From assembly GCA_016859345.1 (NCBI GenBank), contig CM029126.1:10901527-10965526 (forward strand): a stretch of 64,000 nucleotides of DNA, written 5' to 3'. The number at the start of each line of letters is the position of its first letter. Within the stretch, counting starts at the first letter, position 1. This DNA comes from Istiophorus platypterus (Eukaryota; Chordata; Actinopteri; Istiophoriformes; Istiophoridae). The notes beneath the pieces are model-generated. The model was not told where the DNA came from and made no database searches. It worked only from the letters and a program-made list of their open reading frames with translations. Made by a program: the position numbers and the translations under genes. This document shows, in pieces, positions 48,501 through 61,774 of the stretch.

Positions 48501-50827
48501 AGGTTTGACATACATAATGTAAGTGGGGGATACTTAGATGGAAGCATCTGCTAAAAAGTTTAAGATATGAAAGACAGTGCACGCTGGCAAAGACATTTCT
48601 GTAAAAAGAATGGAATGAACTTTATAAAACAGAGTTTGGCAGAGAGGGAGTGTAAGCTTTAAGCAGGCACCGAAACTAAATGGTAGTAGCAGGTTTTTCT
48701 TTCACCTTTTGCCATTGAATTTCCATTATATTGTGATTTAGAAAAAGAGGATGAATTCTGGATGGTACATCTTGGTTCTCACACTCACACAACAGTAAAT
48801 AGCGAAGGGCTCCTCTGAGGCCCCTTCAACACCTTCCAGAGAGCAAGGCATTAAAAAACAAACAGACAAATCTCACTTGTGCAGGCAGTGGAGTTGGCAT
48901 CGGTGGCTGCCCGGTAAAAGCCACTGCGGCATTCACACACACTCGATCCCTCCTGGCTGGTTCTGCTGTTTGAGGGGCACACCGAGCAGGGAACGGAGCC
49001 CGAAATGGACTTGAAGTAGCCCACTGGACAGGCTGCAGAGAGACGAGAAGAGACACAAAGAGGGTTTAGCTTTATACACAACTTTGAATCAAATAAAGTG
49101 ATTTCTGCTCTCTCTGGGTCACTGGTGTGCTGCAACACGTGGCGTCTGTAGGGTTGCGGAGTCGTTGTGGAGTGAACACCGACCCTCTCTGCTCATTTAA
49201 CTGAGTAATGTAAGACATCTTCCTCCAGAGAAGGGGAAAGAAAAACAAGAAGAGGGATACGGTGTCACGTTCACCTAAAGCGCTAACATTTTTTTAAACC
49301 AAAAAATAATAGGATAAAAAAGGTCAGATGAAAACAATACATTTTATTAAAAGTGTCATTAATAACTGGTAAAAGTGTCATAAAAGTAAAATCAAATGAT
49401 ATTAGAATTGCTAATACTTCTCTTTGTTACTAAAACACATTAAAAATAAAACACTATTAGTTGTTCATTTGTTTACTTTAGAAACAGCAGTTGACAAAAA
49501 AAGCATAACTCAAAGTCAAGTTACTTGTTTGTTCTGGATATTTTCTACCATATCACAAAGTCTTAATCATCGGACGGATTATTGCTCAGTTGTCATAGAA
49601 CTTCAGTGTAAATGATAGATGTTCCATGACATCTCTAATAAAAGCACAATAACAAGCAACTAAGTGGTTTCTGACTTAAGATTGTTTTGTTTGATTGAGA
49701 AAGGGATATGTAAATAAATGGTGTGTAAACAGGAAAAAATTTGGAATAAATGAAGAGGAAATTACCCAAGGATGTGAATGTAGTTACACAAACAAAACTT
49801 TTTGTCCTTTTTTATTTTTCTCTGTAAGTTCTGTCCTGGACAATAACAAATAGCAGAAGCTATTTTGGGGTAAAGCATCAATTTCAGCTCAGCTTGCGGT
49901 TCCCTTTGAGTCAAAAGTTCATTCGAAAAACAGCAGCCTGTTGTTTGTTGTTGGTTTTGTCCAGCACAGTCATTTACTTGTGTTTACGGAGGAAGTGGCC
50001 CACGTTGACAGAGAGCAGCAAAACCGCCAGTCACACACACACAAGTTCAAAAAGACCACACTGACCCTGCATCGCTGTTTTGGGAAATCATTGTCTGTGT
50101 CATGGTTAATTTTTGTTCCCGCAAAGTTCATTTTTTGACCCCGGGAACAGTCTTGACTCCAGGGTCCACTCTAAGTTTTAAATGGGATCCCACTGTCTTC
50201 ATTGAAAGTTCCAAAAAAAAGCTAGCAAGTGGACCTTTGAATTGAGATTAAGCATCACATATCTTTTCTGGCATGTCAAAGGCGTCTATCCCCCAAACCA
50301 GCTTAAGAAGTGGGACTATTTTTATTGTGTTCGTCAAGGAATACTAATATCTGTAATTATCCAGAAATCAAGAGTTGCAATCCATTAAAAATATAGCAAC
50401 ACTTTACAATATGTTACAAAAATATGTGAGTAGTTACTGTGGAACAAGTGAGTGACAAATCAAGAATGACTTGATCATTAATGATTCACTAATGAGGAGT
50501 TCCTGAAGTGACTCCAAATTGAGGACTAAATAATAGCAAATGATGAGGTAAAGAACAAGCCGGGAGACGCTCTTGATGAATTCTGAATGGCCCGAAACTA
50601 GTACGACCCCAAGTAAAGTGATGCATACTGAGCAGTCTCTTCATTACTTTATTATTATTAAACCATTAACAGCAATTTTTGTGGCGCCGCGCGTAAAGTG
50701 ACATCTTACTGGGCATTACCAAAATTTGTCACAAATAGTATCAAATTAATTCAAGCTCAATGCATCCAGCTATTTCTTTCTCTCTCCCTCTCTCTCTCAC
50801 ACAAACACACACACACACGTGCACACA

Positions 50828-50868
<41 letters not shown>

Positions 50869-53800
50869 TAACACACTAAAAATACCATTTGAACCTGCAG
50901 GCTGTTATCCTGAACTGATGTCATTTACGGTGGAAAATCTGTGAGATGTGCCAAAAGTTAATGTCAACAGCAGGAAAGCTGAGCACGGAGGTCAAAGTGA
51001 CGCTCATGTCGCTGTGTGCTGCCGCCTGCCTGAGCCTCGAGTGCTTGTCCCAAGCAGGACTATGAGAATATTGAGAGTCCTGCCTATGGTTTGGTCTGCT
51101 GCCATTTTCACACTGTGCATGTGTATGTGTGTGTGTGTGTGTGTTTGTGTTTGTGAGTGAGAGTGTGAGTGTGAATGCCTGCAGCGCAGTCAGCTAAGGT
51201 TGCATTGTTCAAATAGAGGCCCCTTTGTCTGTAAGATAAATGTAGTGTGTGTATATTCTCATACATAGAGGCTTTCTTGTATCTTTGAGTGTCTAAATGG
51301 CAAACCTGATAACACCTAACCCCACGGCTTAAAGGAGGGACCCTCTCATATGTATTTAAAGAGTGTTAAAGTGCTCTCAGAGTAGGAGAATGAGAGAGGA
51401 TGTGTGTCTTTGTCAGGTGTCTTTATGGTCAAGGAGCAAACCCCTGACTTTATTCATATAACCTTGTCCAGAACATGCTTTAAATGCATCGTGAGAGGAC
51501 AAGAGAAGAAGATAAAATGTGAAAGAGGGAAAGAATAAACAGATAAAAGGCTTTCTGTGTTCTCACTTGTCTCGGAGAACCGACTTTGCTTTCAAACAGG
51601 TGTGAAGAGGGAAAAAAGGAGACAGTGAAAAGTAAGAATGACGTTGAGAGATCACAGAGGGACAAAACTAGACAAAGGGAAGAAGTAAACATGAAGATGG
51701 ATAGCCCAAGACAGCTGTATGATGACTAGTAGGATTATGTAAATGACTGCATGATGAAGGGGGAAAAAAAGGGAGGAAACAGAGAGGGGAAGGCATCAGG
51801 AGAGCGACAACAGAGGAAGAGGGGGCAATATCCTTCTTCCTTCATCTTTTATGTCCTCACTGCACATTACCACATGTGTCCTCTTATGGCTCTGACATGA
51901 AACATGACTTTTGCTGCAAAGCCTCCCAACGCTACTGTTATGAGCTCCAGCAACAACCAAACCCCCTCCTCCTCCTCTCATCCTCGTCCACCCGATTACA
52001 GCAGCCAATGAGAGTGCAAGCCCTCTGCCCTCCCCCATGATCTGCAACCCCCCCCCCATCCCTGGGTCCATCCATCCTTTCTTCCCTTCCCTTCTTCCCT
52101 TTCTTCACTATATCTTTATCTTTAAAGTGGACAGGAAAAAAAACAATCTACTAATCTCTGGTAATAGCTTTTAAAATATGAGGATTTTCTGCTTCTCTTG
52201 GTTTAATATCATCATAAATTGAATATCTTTATGTTTTGGGCTGCTTGTTTATGGCCATTTTGCAGATTTGAGAGAACCTTGGCAGATAAATTGATAATGA
52301 ATATAACTGTGAGTTGCAGCCCTACTGGAACAACAGAAATCATATTACTTACATGTGCCAACTGACATTATCAATTAAGTAAAGGTATTTTAGTGATGAA
52401 TGCCATACTATATCCATCTTATCTGTTAATTGTTTATTCTATACATTGTGTTCTTAAAAAATATAAGTAAATGCAGTCCTGCCACTGTTTGTACTGTCCA
52501 ATTAGATGCTAAACTGTAGTTCTTCACATTGCTTCCAACTGTGTGCACTGGTAATTAAAATGAATCTAATCTAAGATAACTCAATGGCCAGATGAGTTCA
52601 TGATAATGAAATGAATAAGACTGACGGGAAGGGGCCACAGGAGGGATGGAAAAAGTCATAGATAGATTAACTGAATTGAATAATATAGAGGAAAAAATTA
52701 GTACAATTGAAAACATGAAGAGAAAAACAGAAGTAGAAAAAAAAAAGCAGAATGAGGTGAATAATTTGACGTAAGCATAATACCCCGGTATGTAGATCAC
52801 TGACCCAGTTTCTCTCTTTCTCTCTTCCTCTCTCTCTCTTTCATGCACTCATTCCATCTTTTGGCTCCCAGCGTAATCTCTCTCTCGTTCCTTCTCTCTC
52901 TCTCTCCCTCTCTCTCTTTCTCCATCTCTCTCTCTCTCTGTCAGACACACACACGAGCTTGGCCACAGATGCGACCACACAACAGGAAAGGTGGGTAAAT
53001 ACGGTTCAAACTGGAATGGCTTCTCCCTGCGTCCCCCCACCCTCCGCTTTTTCTACATTGCGACGTTCAGTGCAGCCTGGAATCACACAGACACGGTATC
53101 ATCTATGTTTTAATATTGTGTGTTTCCACATGAGCTCCAACAGCACACTGCTGTATGTAAAAGCAAATGGAACTTTATTTAAACTATGACAAAGAAAATG
53201 ATTCCTTCCCTTTTTGGTGCACAACATTACATTCAACAGCATGGTTTAGACAAATTCTACATGCTTACAAATGGAGATATACTGTAGTTTGCACATTAAA
53301 AATTGCAAGTTCCAAAATGTATAATAAAGAATTTTTTCAAGGATTTTCAACACCCATGAAAAAGACTCTGTGCACTAGAAATGAAAGCTCCCTCTTCAAT
53401 TAGGAGGTTACACAATGCAGATTATTCTAACTGTAAGTGGAGGGATAATTACTAAAATTATGTTTATATATAGGCTGTTTTTCCTTCTCATGGATGTTTG
53501 CTGAAGTAAAACCCTGCCTCATTAAACTCTGGAGATTTTGCAGTTTTCAGCGTGCAACATACTTCTCTTTTTCCTCAGTAAACTGCTTTTTTCGTTCACC
53601 TTCCCATCCAGGGTTTGACGAGGAAACTATTCACCTGTTTTAGGAAAATCTTACTCGATCATCATGATACTGACAATAGATTATATCAGATGTAGCTGTC
53701 ACTGAGGAAAATAAGACTTAATATCTTAAGGAAATACAGGGATTTTTTTCAGGTTTTCTGTTTCTTTGAAATTACGGATGGTAAGGACATAGAGGGGAGT

Positions 53801-56800
53801 ATTTATCAAGAAATTACAGATAAATTATATGTCCTAATTTTTAAGGGTGATTCTGATATTCATGGGTCAAAAACTTTAAATGTGACTGCTTTTGTTGTGA
53901 TAAAATAAAAGGACTCAAAAAACCTCACATTTAAAACGATCCTGATTTGAAAAAAAAGATTAATCCTTTTCATTACTCTGCTTCCTGGTTTATGATCCAA
54001 TATGAATACATTTCACTCAGTAGATGACTGATGTGTTGTAATTCAGGTTATCATGTCATCACCTTCTGGCTACTATCCCACAGCAAGATCCAGCCAACAG
54101 TCAATAATCTATCCCATTGATCATGTAATTAACTGTGTTTTGCTCAATGCTTGAGCTTTATTAATAGAATAGACGGCATTTGAATGTCAACATTAGTTGG
54201 TAATAAGTGTCCACTTGGAATATCATGGTAGGTAAAAATTATGAAGAAAAAAGAACTGGCATTCTTTAACCTTACAGGAAAAATTAGAGAAATTCCATCA
54301 TATTGTCTGGAAAGGAAGGGGAAAGGAAGGATCCATGCAGTTTGGATGAAAAGTGTCCTTTTAGGACCAAAGTCAAGTCACCCATCACACTCAAAATGAT
54401 ATCACACTTCTGCTTTATTTCCTCCCCGGGCCAAATGTTCTTATTTTCCGCCATAATGTGCCTTGGGATTGTTAGTGGATGTTCGCGTGCTAAGAGGGAG
54501 CAGCCTGGGTGAAAAATCAGCACAATCTGACATGTTGAATATTTCACTCTCTGAACACAGTCGCATGCGACAGTAAACACCAACATGGGACCAAATTTAC
54601 TCAAAGCCCATTTGAGTTTTCGGCACTAATCCTTATCCCAAATCCTGGACAGTGGCTTAATATTTGGGAGGAATCAAAAAGAAGGAAGAGGCATGTCTGA
54701 GGGTGATGTGCAGCTCAGACCAGCTCCAGGAATCCACAACATAAGGACTGTTTCATGTTTGGCTGAACAGGTGTAATTGTGTCTCATGCTCGTTGTTTCC
54801 GCCTGCGCGCTTGGCCTGTCCGTCTCCCTCATGGGATGCAAATGTCAAAGGAGAAAAAACATCCTTCTGTTATTTGGCAGGCAAATAGAATAACAGCAGA
54901 AAGCTGCTGCTTGTCATCTGCCACTGGTCTTAACATTTTGCAAAAGGGTATACAAGAGTGTAGCGCAAAACTGAGCCTTGAATGTCACAGTGATCACACG
55001 GAAACTAAATGTTCTTTTAGACTTGCTTGAGATAAAAAAAAGCTTTATAAATAGAATCGAGCAATTTTCTTTTGTTGCCTGTCAGCCAAAATGCCAGTTA
55101 TGTTATTGTAAGCGTTTGATGCTGCAGTTGGCAGTTAAATTTATCATCAGTCCAAATGTCTGATCACTTATCTTAATAACCAGGCATCAGACATGAGGTA
55201 GAGTAACAGGTGAACCTAAAGTGTATCTCAACAGTTCTTGACGTTGTCCTTTTCAATTCAAACACATAGAAATGGGATTGTCTCATGTCTGATCTGACAG
55301 TGGAGGAAAAATTGTGAGTAAAAAAACATAGGGTAAAGTTGCTATTACACATTTACATTGTATAATATTGTGACAAAGACTTACAAGTTCTTGTCTCCTT
55401 GAATATAAAAACAGAAGGCCATTCGAGCTGTGTGTAGTTAAAGGCAACCATTTAACCCCGATATTCATTTGCACCGGAGACTGAGATGAGTGTGCTTGTG
55501 TGTGTGTGTGTGTGTGTGTGTAGGCGGGGGTGTCTTGCTTGAGGGGGCAAAGCTGCGCTGGGTACAGTGCTCTCACATGGCTATCAAGCAGCATTAATTT
55601 ACATTGCAGGGATTTACGTCAATAGCAAGTAGCCTAATACTATTCAATGAAATAAATTGTACAAAAAAGGGAAATGAATACATTGCAATTCATGTTCAGG
55701 GGGACTGGTAAATTTACAAAATAATGTGTTCAATGAAATGAATGTAGGTTATAAGGACACACTTTTAGTAAGTGGAAATAAATGTCAGTCAACTCTTGAT
55801 AAAGTCTTTTTTTTTGTAAGAGTTGTTCAAAGTACATTTTGAAGACTGGTGTATATTTAATTACAGCTTCCAACCAACACATAACTTCGGTGCAGTACAG
55901 CCTATCATTTGCAAACTTTGTGCTATTATTAAATGTCCTTTATAAATGTGCTTTATTCAAACAAGAACAAAATCTAAAACTTCCAATGGTGAAAGAAGTT
56001 TGACGCTCCACTTTTTGGTGAGAACAAGGATCGGCTACAGTTGATAATCATCGTCAGTTAACCATCTGCCTCTTTTCTCAGTATTCCCAGGAAGCCAGGG
56101 ATGACAACAATGTAATTATGCCGGTCCACATCATTAGTCAGTGAAGTGATCAACAAAACATAATCAAATGAGAGTTGGAACAAAAAGCCGCAGCAGCGTG
56201 GGCAGCATCGTGTCAGATCATTCATAGACCGTCAGCGCAAGGCTTTGCTCTGGCAGCTGAGCAGTTTCGAGGGCTGATTTGTCAGTAAATATCAATCAAG
56301 TGCAGACAAACAAGCCGAGTGCAGATGTAAAGCAAAAAGAACATGGACACATTTCACAGCTGACTTGGCAGAATTTGAGGATTAATTGTGTCGGAGTTAG
56401 TTAGACTTCGAGGGGCCCCCGTGTAGAAGAAGCTGAACAATTATGGCCGCTGAAATTCCTGGTGGACTGCAGTGTTTTGGGTTTTTTTTTCTTTATACAG
56501 TAATTCTGGCGTTTACAGTCCTAAGCCATACGTGGACAGAGTGAAAAGCGCATATCAGCGTCACAAAAAGATCCTCACACTCTCACACATAAAGACTCAT
56601 CCGTTCTTTTCCCTTCATGCCCTTAGAATTTTTTGCCCGCACAGTTCTTTAAGTCGTTAACTTGCATCCTCCTATCTTTCACTCTTTCTCCATCTCTCCC
56701 TATTTCCCCTCCACTCCCCTTCTCTCCCCCTGCGGTTTCTGTCACTTGTTCACAGATGAGTGGCCATTACATCGCCATGACCTAAATGTGTCACATCCCT

Positions 56801-57003
56801 CTCACTATGGCCCCCCCCCCCTATTCCTCTTTCCCTTCTCCTGCTCTATCCCTATATCCCTTCCTGTCCGTCTGGACATCTCTCAAATTTTTTCTACCCT
56901 CCCCACTCGCCCCCCCCACTCACACCCTCCTTAAAACGTGTGAACACTTCTGACTCATTTTGCAATTGCTCACCTCAGTTCTATCTAGCACTCAGCCTTG
57001 TGC

Positions 57004-57076
<73 letters not shown>

Positions 57077-60000
57077 TATATATTCTCTTCTCTCTCCCTA
57101 TTTCATTACATTAAAACTGCATGAAAGGTAAAATGTCAGTAAATCAGCTCTGGCCCAACCATTTCCTTGTATTTCCTTAAGATATTTCTGTAAAACTATT
57201 GATAACCAATAATATAAGCAAATTTACATGACTACAAATGCACTGCATGGATATGATACGAACTCACTGCCTCATCCATCCCGACCTGACATGTCTGCCC
57301 ACTTGCTGTTCTGTACACAGAGTATTAGACAGTTTTGTATCAAGAGTGACAGCAGCTCCTTTCAGTATTGATCCAGATGGTACATATCTTATGAAGTACA
57401 AAGAACAGAACTGACTCGTTTTAATTAGAAATTTAATCTATCCTCCCGACATGGAAAACAAAATCTACAATGAACTTTACTGTCATTATTTGTCTCTGCT
57501 GTCACTTGTTAGCGCCCCTGGACTTACCATACCCACTATTACTATTCCTGTCAATACCCTGTCTATTTTGGCTTCCGCCTCCTGCCACTCTCCGTCTGCC
57601 CACAAGATGTCCTCAGACTTTTCTCCCTATCACCGTCACCTGACTGCCAATTCCACCTGCTCACCTGTGTCCAATTTGCAATCCCTTCCCACTACATATC
57701 CGCTCACAGCTGCACAGAGACCCAGAACAGCCACTGTTCAGCGCCACAATCGACGCGGGCCTCAAAAGGGGACACACCTTCGCTCTCGGCCTCCAAAGCA
57801 TCTCTGCCTTTCTGTTCTGCCCGAGGTCCTCGGCTCTGATGTTCTTCAGCCCCGGGCCATCTTCCTAAAGTTTTCTGCTTCACTAAGTGTCCTCATTTTC
57901 CCAAACAGTACTTACACCAGCCCTTTCCACCGGTTCTTTGTCAGTTCTTCTGCCTATGTGCCAGTGTGTTTACCCACGCATCCTGTTTTCTGTACGCGCC
58001 TGCCTGCCTGTCTGTCTGCGTATCTGCCTGCCTGCTAGTCCATCCATCTGTCTGTAAGGCTGGTTTTCTTCAGTCCAATTAACACTCATTTATGGAACCT
58101 GCCTATGTGAGTTACTGCATTTGGGTTCTCTCTACCTATGTTGCAACCTTAAGCTGTGAAATTAAATAATTAAAATTTACGGGTAATATGCCCAACAGTC
58201 AAGGCCTTGCACCCAAGAACCAGTCACTCTCAAAATTACCCACTGCGCATCATGTTGATGTAACAGCAATTTAGCTATTGTTGTTGTCTCTACTAAAGCA
58301 AAACTAACAAAACTTCAAGCCACGCTAACAAATAATCACAGTACACCAAACCGTCTGAGAAGTAATTGAGAAAGCACTACAGATTCAATGCCTTAGATTC
58401 GATTATTGATGGATAAAAGTAAAGCTCTTGTAAACTAGTTTGTCAAGTGAGGCAGCGCAAATGAAAGTAACATAACCAGATTAATATGTTGTTTAAGATT
58501 GAGCCACATTTCTGTTCAAATTAATTTGAACAAATTAGTACATGTTAATTCAAATATCTTCAAATATAAAAAAAAAAGTCAAAAAGGTGTCAGATCTAGT
58601 GAGTTTTAGTCTTCGGAAAACATTTTAATTATTGCTTTTGTAGCTCTGAGTGAAATCTTTTGTTTGGTCCAGTATTTTCTCCAAAAAAATACCGTGAGCG
58701 ATAGAAGTTTGGCTTAACTTGATTTAGGCTTGAAGAAAAAACTTTTAGTAGAAAGCCTGTAATACAAACTGGGAAGATTTAAAAATGCTGGTGTTTATGA
58801 GGCAGGGACTGCCAAATTAAAAATGCTGTTGATTTGCATTATGTGAAGTGTTGGATCGTGGATTTTTAAAGCTTAAACCATAAGAGGGACTAAAAGTTAG
58901 GATATCTACTGCCTCTGCTGTAAAAAGTTTGATAAATTTTTAATGTGTCTATCACAAAGCTCCTCAATTTTATGCAACATGAAATTGGAGATCTTTTTAA
59001 ACCATCAACACACGGCAGATATACTGCAGCTACAGTGCATGCCAAATAAAATTAACATTTTGCAGAAATGGTAAGATCCATCTCCACAGGAATCAACATC
59101 ATCAGTACACTGTCAGTGTTCCTCAGACTCACCCAAGCAGGCAGATCCATTGAGGTTCGGTTCATAGCCTTCATCACAGACACATCCTCCCACAGCTACC
59201 ATCCATTCTCCTTCAGCATTGCAGTGCATGCGAGGGGGCGTTCCACCCTGTGCTTTACTGTGGGGGACACACGTCCCGCTGATGGGAACTAAGGCTGTAG
59301 GCTCTGCCCCTGAGGGAGTTGCCGGGTAAGACGCCAAGTAGAGGCTGGTGGCCGGACAGCGGCGGTAGAAGATAGACACACCCATGAGGGAAACACAAGC
59401 TCCACTGTCGACAATAGCCAGGACAAATCTGGAGCAAGGATCAGATGTTGAGATGGAGAGGAGTTAGACATGGAAGTGAGGATATTGTTGAAACAGCGTA
59501 ATAAGGTGACAGTTACCCATTGCGCGTGAGAGGGGCAAAGCTGCGTGTCTTAATGTTGATTCGGCTGTATCTGTTTGGCTGGTACTGGTGAGGTGAACTG
59601 GGCTCCACCTTGGAGAAACTCTTATCAGCCGCAATGGTGTCGATCTTCACCCAGCCCTCCCTGGTTTCCTTCTCCTTGCTGGACGGCTGCAGTGAGGACA
59701 GAGCAAAGTGGACAGGGGACAATGGAGTGAATGTGTGGTTAACAGGAAAGAAGAAAATTATGGACATCAGAATAACCTCCATTATTGACAGATGGTTGAT
59801 GGAAGAATACAGATTGACAGATGAATACAGATTAGAAATATACGGTATGGTATATGAAGGCAAAAGATCTGATCTCCAGTAGTAGTAGTAGTAGTAGTAG
59901 ATCTGCAGTATGCTGACTCCAGTGGGGGTTTGTGCTCAAGTCCCTGCAAAGACTTTTTCAGCACATTAGTGCTGCGTGCTCCTCTTGTTGCTCTCCACTG

Positions 60001-61774
60001 ATTCCTCATCAGGTTTTGATTTGCATTTTTAAAAAGCATCTCACTGCCCTCGGGATAAATGCATTCATCTGTCCAAATACCGCATCCCTCCCACCGTGAC
60101 TGCAACTGCATATGTTGCTTGGGCAGTTCAGACTGAGCAACAGTACCCCCCCCCAAAAAAAAATAAAACATAAAATCAAAATGAAATAGATAAATAAATA
60201 AAACATCTTTCAACAGTCAAAAAACATGAATACTGCTTATATAGTGTAATGTTTTGCCCTAAAGATGTCATTTTTGGAAATGAAGCAACATTTCTTGAGA
60301 CCACACACCAATGTGGTCGGAGGAGGCTGACAAACTCAGCAGCTTTCCTTGGCAAGGACAACAGAATGATTTCTGAATTACTTTTTGTCATGGGATGATA
60401 AGAGGTTTGGCTGTTTTGGTAAACATTTTGAATTTCTAGTCTCCCCCATAAACAATAAAACAAACAAACAATAAACAAAGGATCATTACAAATATGCAAG
60501 TTAAAATGAAGGTGCACAGGCATAAGCTGATTTCAAAAAAGCGAACAGGTGAAATTTAAGAAATATCTTAAGTGATGTTTAAATCCAGCTGTAGTATCTC
60601 AAGCATTGACATAACTGCCAAAAATAAGTTGAAAAAATTATGATAAATATATTAAAATTATTTTGAGAATTCATAAATTTGATAAATAAGGTTTAAGGTA
60701 TTACTTTTTAGTTATATATAAATACACGAAGTTATATGTGTTTCACTGTAATTATTCATTCAGTTTAGAGAGGGAAATATACCGACTATGCTAATCCAGC
60801 TGAGGCTAATTACTTATTTAGTCTGATGTTATTAGCATAATATGTAGTAGTTTAGGATTAAGGTTACATTTTTTATTATTTTTTGAAATGTAAAAAAGGA
60901 ATATACCCAGTTTCCTGAGTGTCAGGTCAGATAGGTCATTGTTCATATCACCTTTGTATTACTTCTTTAAACTATGCATATATTTGCAAGCTAATATTAG
61001 CTTTGTCAATGACCTATACAGCCGCTAGTAACATTTGGCCATTACTGGTCGTGAATATTTAGTGAAACCCAAAATACCACGTAATGTAAAAAACATTTTT
61101 TTTTCTTTCACACATTTTAATTTGGTGATTCATGAATAAACATTTAGTAATGGAAACACATTTGACAGGTTATAATAATAGCTGAAAATGAAGGTCTGTT
61201 TTACTGCTCTGGATTCAAAAACTGGGGCGGATGTGTTGCAAAAAGCTAGAAAATGTCCTATTTTTTGCCTCATAGAGGAGATATGAAGCTAAGGCTGTGT
61301 GTCTAAAAGAAAAGTTCTTTTACATTACTTAATCTTCACACAGGTTCTACCTGGGGATCAATTATGTTCTTGTTATGTTAACATAGCCAAATAAGATGCA
61401 CGGCACTGAAAGGAAAAGAATGATTGCTGTGTAAATACCACAATCTGGTAATCACAACATCACAACACAGCACATCCAGTGTTGTTGTTCTTCTTCCCCA
61501 CCTCAGCTACCCAGGTCCTCTCCAGCTCCCTCTGGGAGTCGGCCTGCTTGTAGTACAGGGTGAGCGTCTCCCGGCACGTGGGTGATGGCGATCGCAGGCT
61601 GGCACAGTCACGCACTGAGAAACGCAACGTGACAAACACCCGTGGAGCTGAATGTCTGTACAGGAAAGGCGTAGCCAACCAGTTGTCCTGCAGACGGGGA
61701 TTCTGGTTGACATTACAGACCTCAAAGGTTCGTATGAGCTTCCCCTTGTCGTCCAGGACACTGACCTCATCCCA
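42510..61774 (-). CDS. ephb6: Ephrin receptor EphB6 (partial, 5' exons outside window)
   Basis: Seventeen exons: 61502-61774, 59517-59686, 59133-59428, 48877-49032, 48186-48457, 47656-47737, 46776-46900, 46492-46654, 46226-46340, 46076-46131, 45413-45529, 45069-45316, 44729-44947, 44484-44633, 43823-44007, 43561-43719 and 42510-42615. All phases join to 963 residues. In order these encode the ephrin-binding domain (WDEVSVLDDKGKLIRTFEVC), Cys-rich/EGF region (WMVAVGGCVC), two fibronectin III repeats and a membrane helix (LLVGSVMGGAAFLLVVAAIV). The juxtamembrane tyrosines follow (VKYYVDPSTYEDP), then kinase, SAM and a terminal GQVEV PDZ motif. WDEVSVLDD, TCRETLTLYYKQA, VMSYGERPYWDMS and the VEV end are specific to EPHB6, and trpv6 adjacency agrees. 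Unlike human EPHB6, the kinase keeps VAVK, HRD and DFG. The signal peptide and domain start lie upstream, beyond what I could find here. Confidence 0.93.
44484..45529 (-). other. ephb6: Kinase-domain core of ephb6 with intact catalytic residues
   Basis: The beta-3 lysine (VAVKTL) is at 45246-45248. The helix-C glutamate is in FLSEAGVLGQF. HRD (VHRDVAARN) is at 44846-44854, DFG (SDFGLSRL) at 44786-44794 and the APE motif in RWTAPEAF. The activation loop keeps PTYTASLGSKIPVRWT. The glycine-rich loop, split across 45413/45316, reads IGAAQFGEV, so the middle glycine of GxGxxG is alanine. By residue content the enzyme could be active. Mammalian EPHB6 lacks these residues and is a pseudokinase. Confidence 0.85.
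47504..47592. repeat. (CA)n/(CG) complex microsatellite
   Basis: Alternating purine-pyrimidine text with CACACG, CATGCA and CGCGCGCAC blocks, in an ephb6 intron between exons 46776-46900 and 47656-47737. Alternation of this kind can form Z-DNA. Confidence 0.85.
48472..48492. repeat. (GA)n microsatellite
   Basis: Short GA run just 5' (on the minus strand) of ephb6 exon 48186-48457. It is CT-rich on the coding strand, so it forms the polypyrimidine tract. Confidence 0.85.
50801..50868. repeat. (AC)n microsatellite, interrupted
   Basis: AC repeat with CGTGCAC and CGCGCGC interruptions, in the large ephb6 intron. Confidence 0.9.
52804..52941. repeat. (CT)n-rich pyrimidine tract
   Basis: Two blocks of CTCTCT/CTTTCT sequence separated by a short mixed stretch, in the large ephb6 intron. 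Confidence 0.85.
55496..55522. repeat. (TG)n microsatellite
   Basis: Uninterrupted TG run in the large ephb6 intron. Confidence 0.9.
57008..57074. repeat. (TA)n microsatellite
   Basis: About 33 TA units, likely variable in length, in the large ephb6 intron. Confidence 0.9.
57500..58155 (+). mobile_element. Probable solo LTR of a Ty3/gypsy-type retrotransposon
   Basis: The block begins near TGTCACTTGTTAGCGCCCCT and is unusually C-rich, with repeated CCTGCCTG text. It ends with AATTAACACTCATTTATGG and CTGCATTTGGGTTCTC, the downstream part of many fish gypsy LTRs as I remember them. A 195-codon open frame here has no recognisable product and fits LTR sequence. Flanking target-site duplications could not be identified, so the edges are approximate. 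Confidence 0.4.
59878..59900. repeat. (AGT)n microsatellite
   Basis: Seven to eight AGT units in an ephb6 intron between exons 59517-59686 and 61502-61774. Confidence 0.9.

Larger units (their letters stand above)
49033..59132 (-). other. ephb6: 10.1-kb intron of ephb6
   Basis: This intron separates the EGF-like exon (59133-59428) from the next Cys-rich exon (48877-49032), and both ends match splice consensus. It contains no recognised exon. It holds AC, TG and TA microsatellites, pyrimidine-rich tracts (52804-52941 and 56661-56935), and a probable solo LTR at about 57500-58155. Confidence 0.7.

Noticed and set aside
57451..58038. 195-codon plus-strand frame
   Set aside because: Ser/Pro/Cys-rich product without any recognised domain, lying in a probable solo LTR inside an ephb6 intron.
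42510..61774. Calling this gene epha1 or ephb4 instead of ephb6
   Set aside because: EPHA1 is also near TRPV6 in mammals, but the ligand-binding, juxtamembrane and C-terminal sequences (WDEVSVLDD, VMSYGERPYWDMS, terminal VEV) follow EPHB6.
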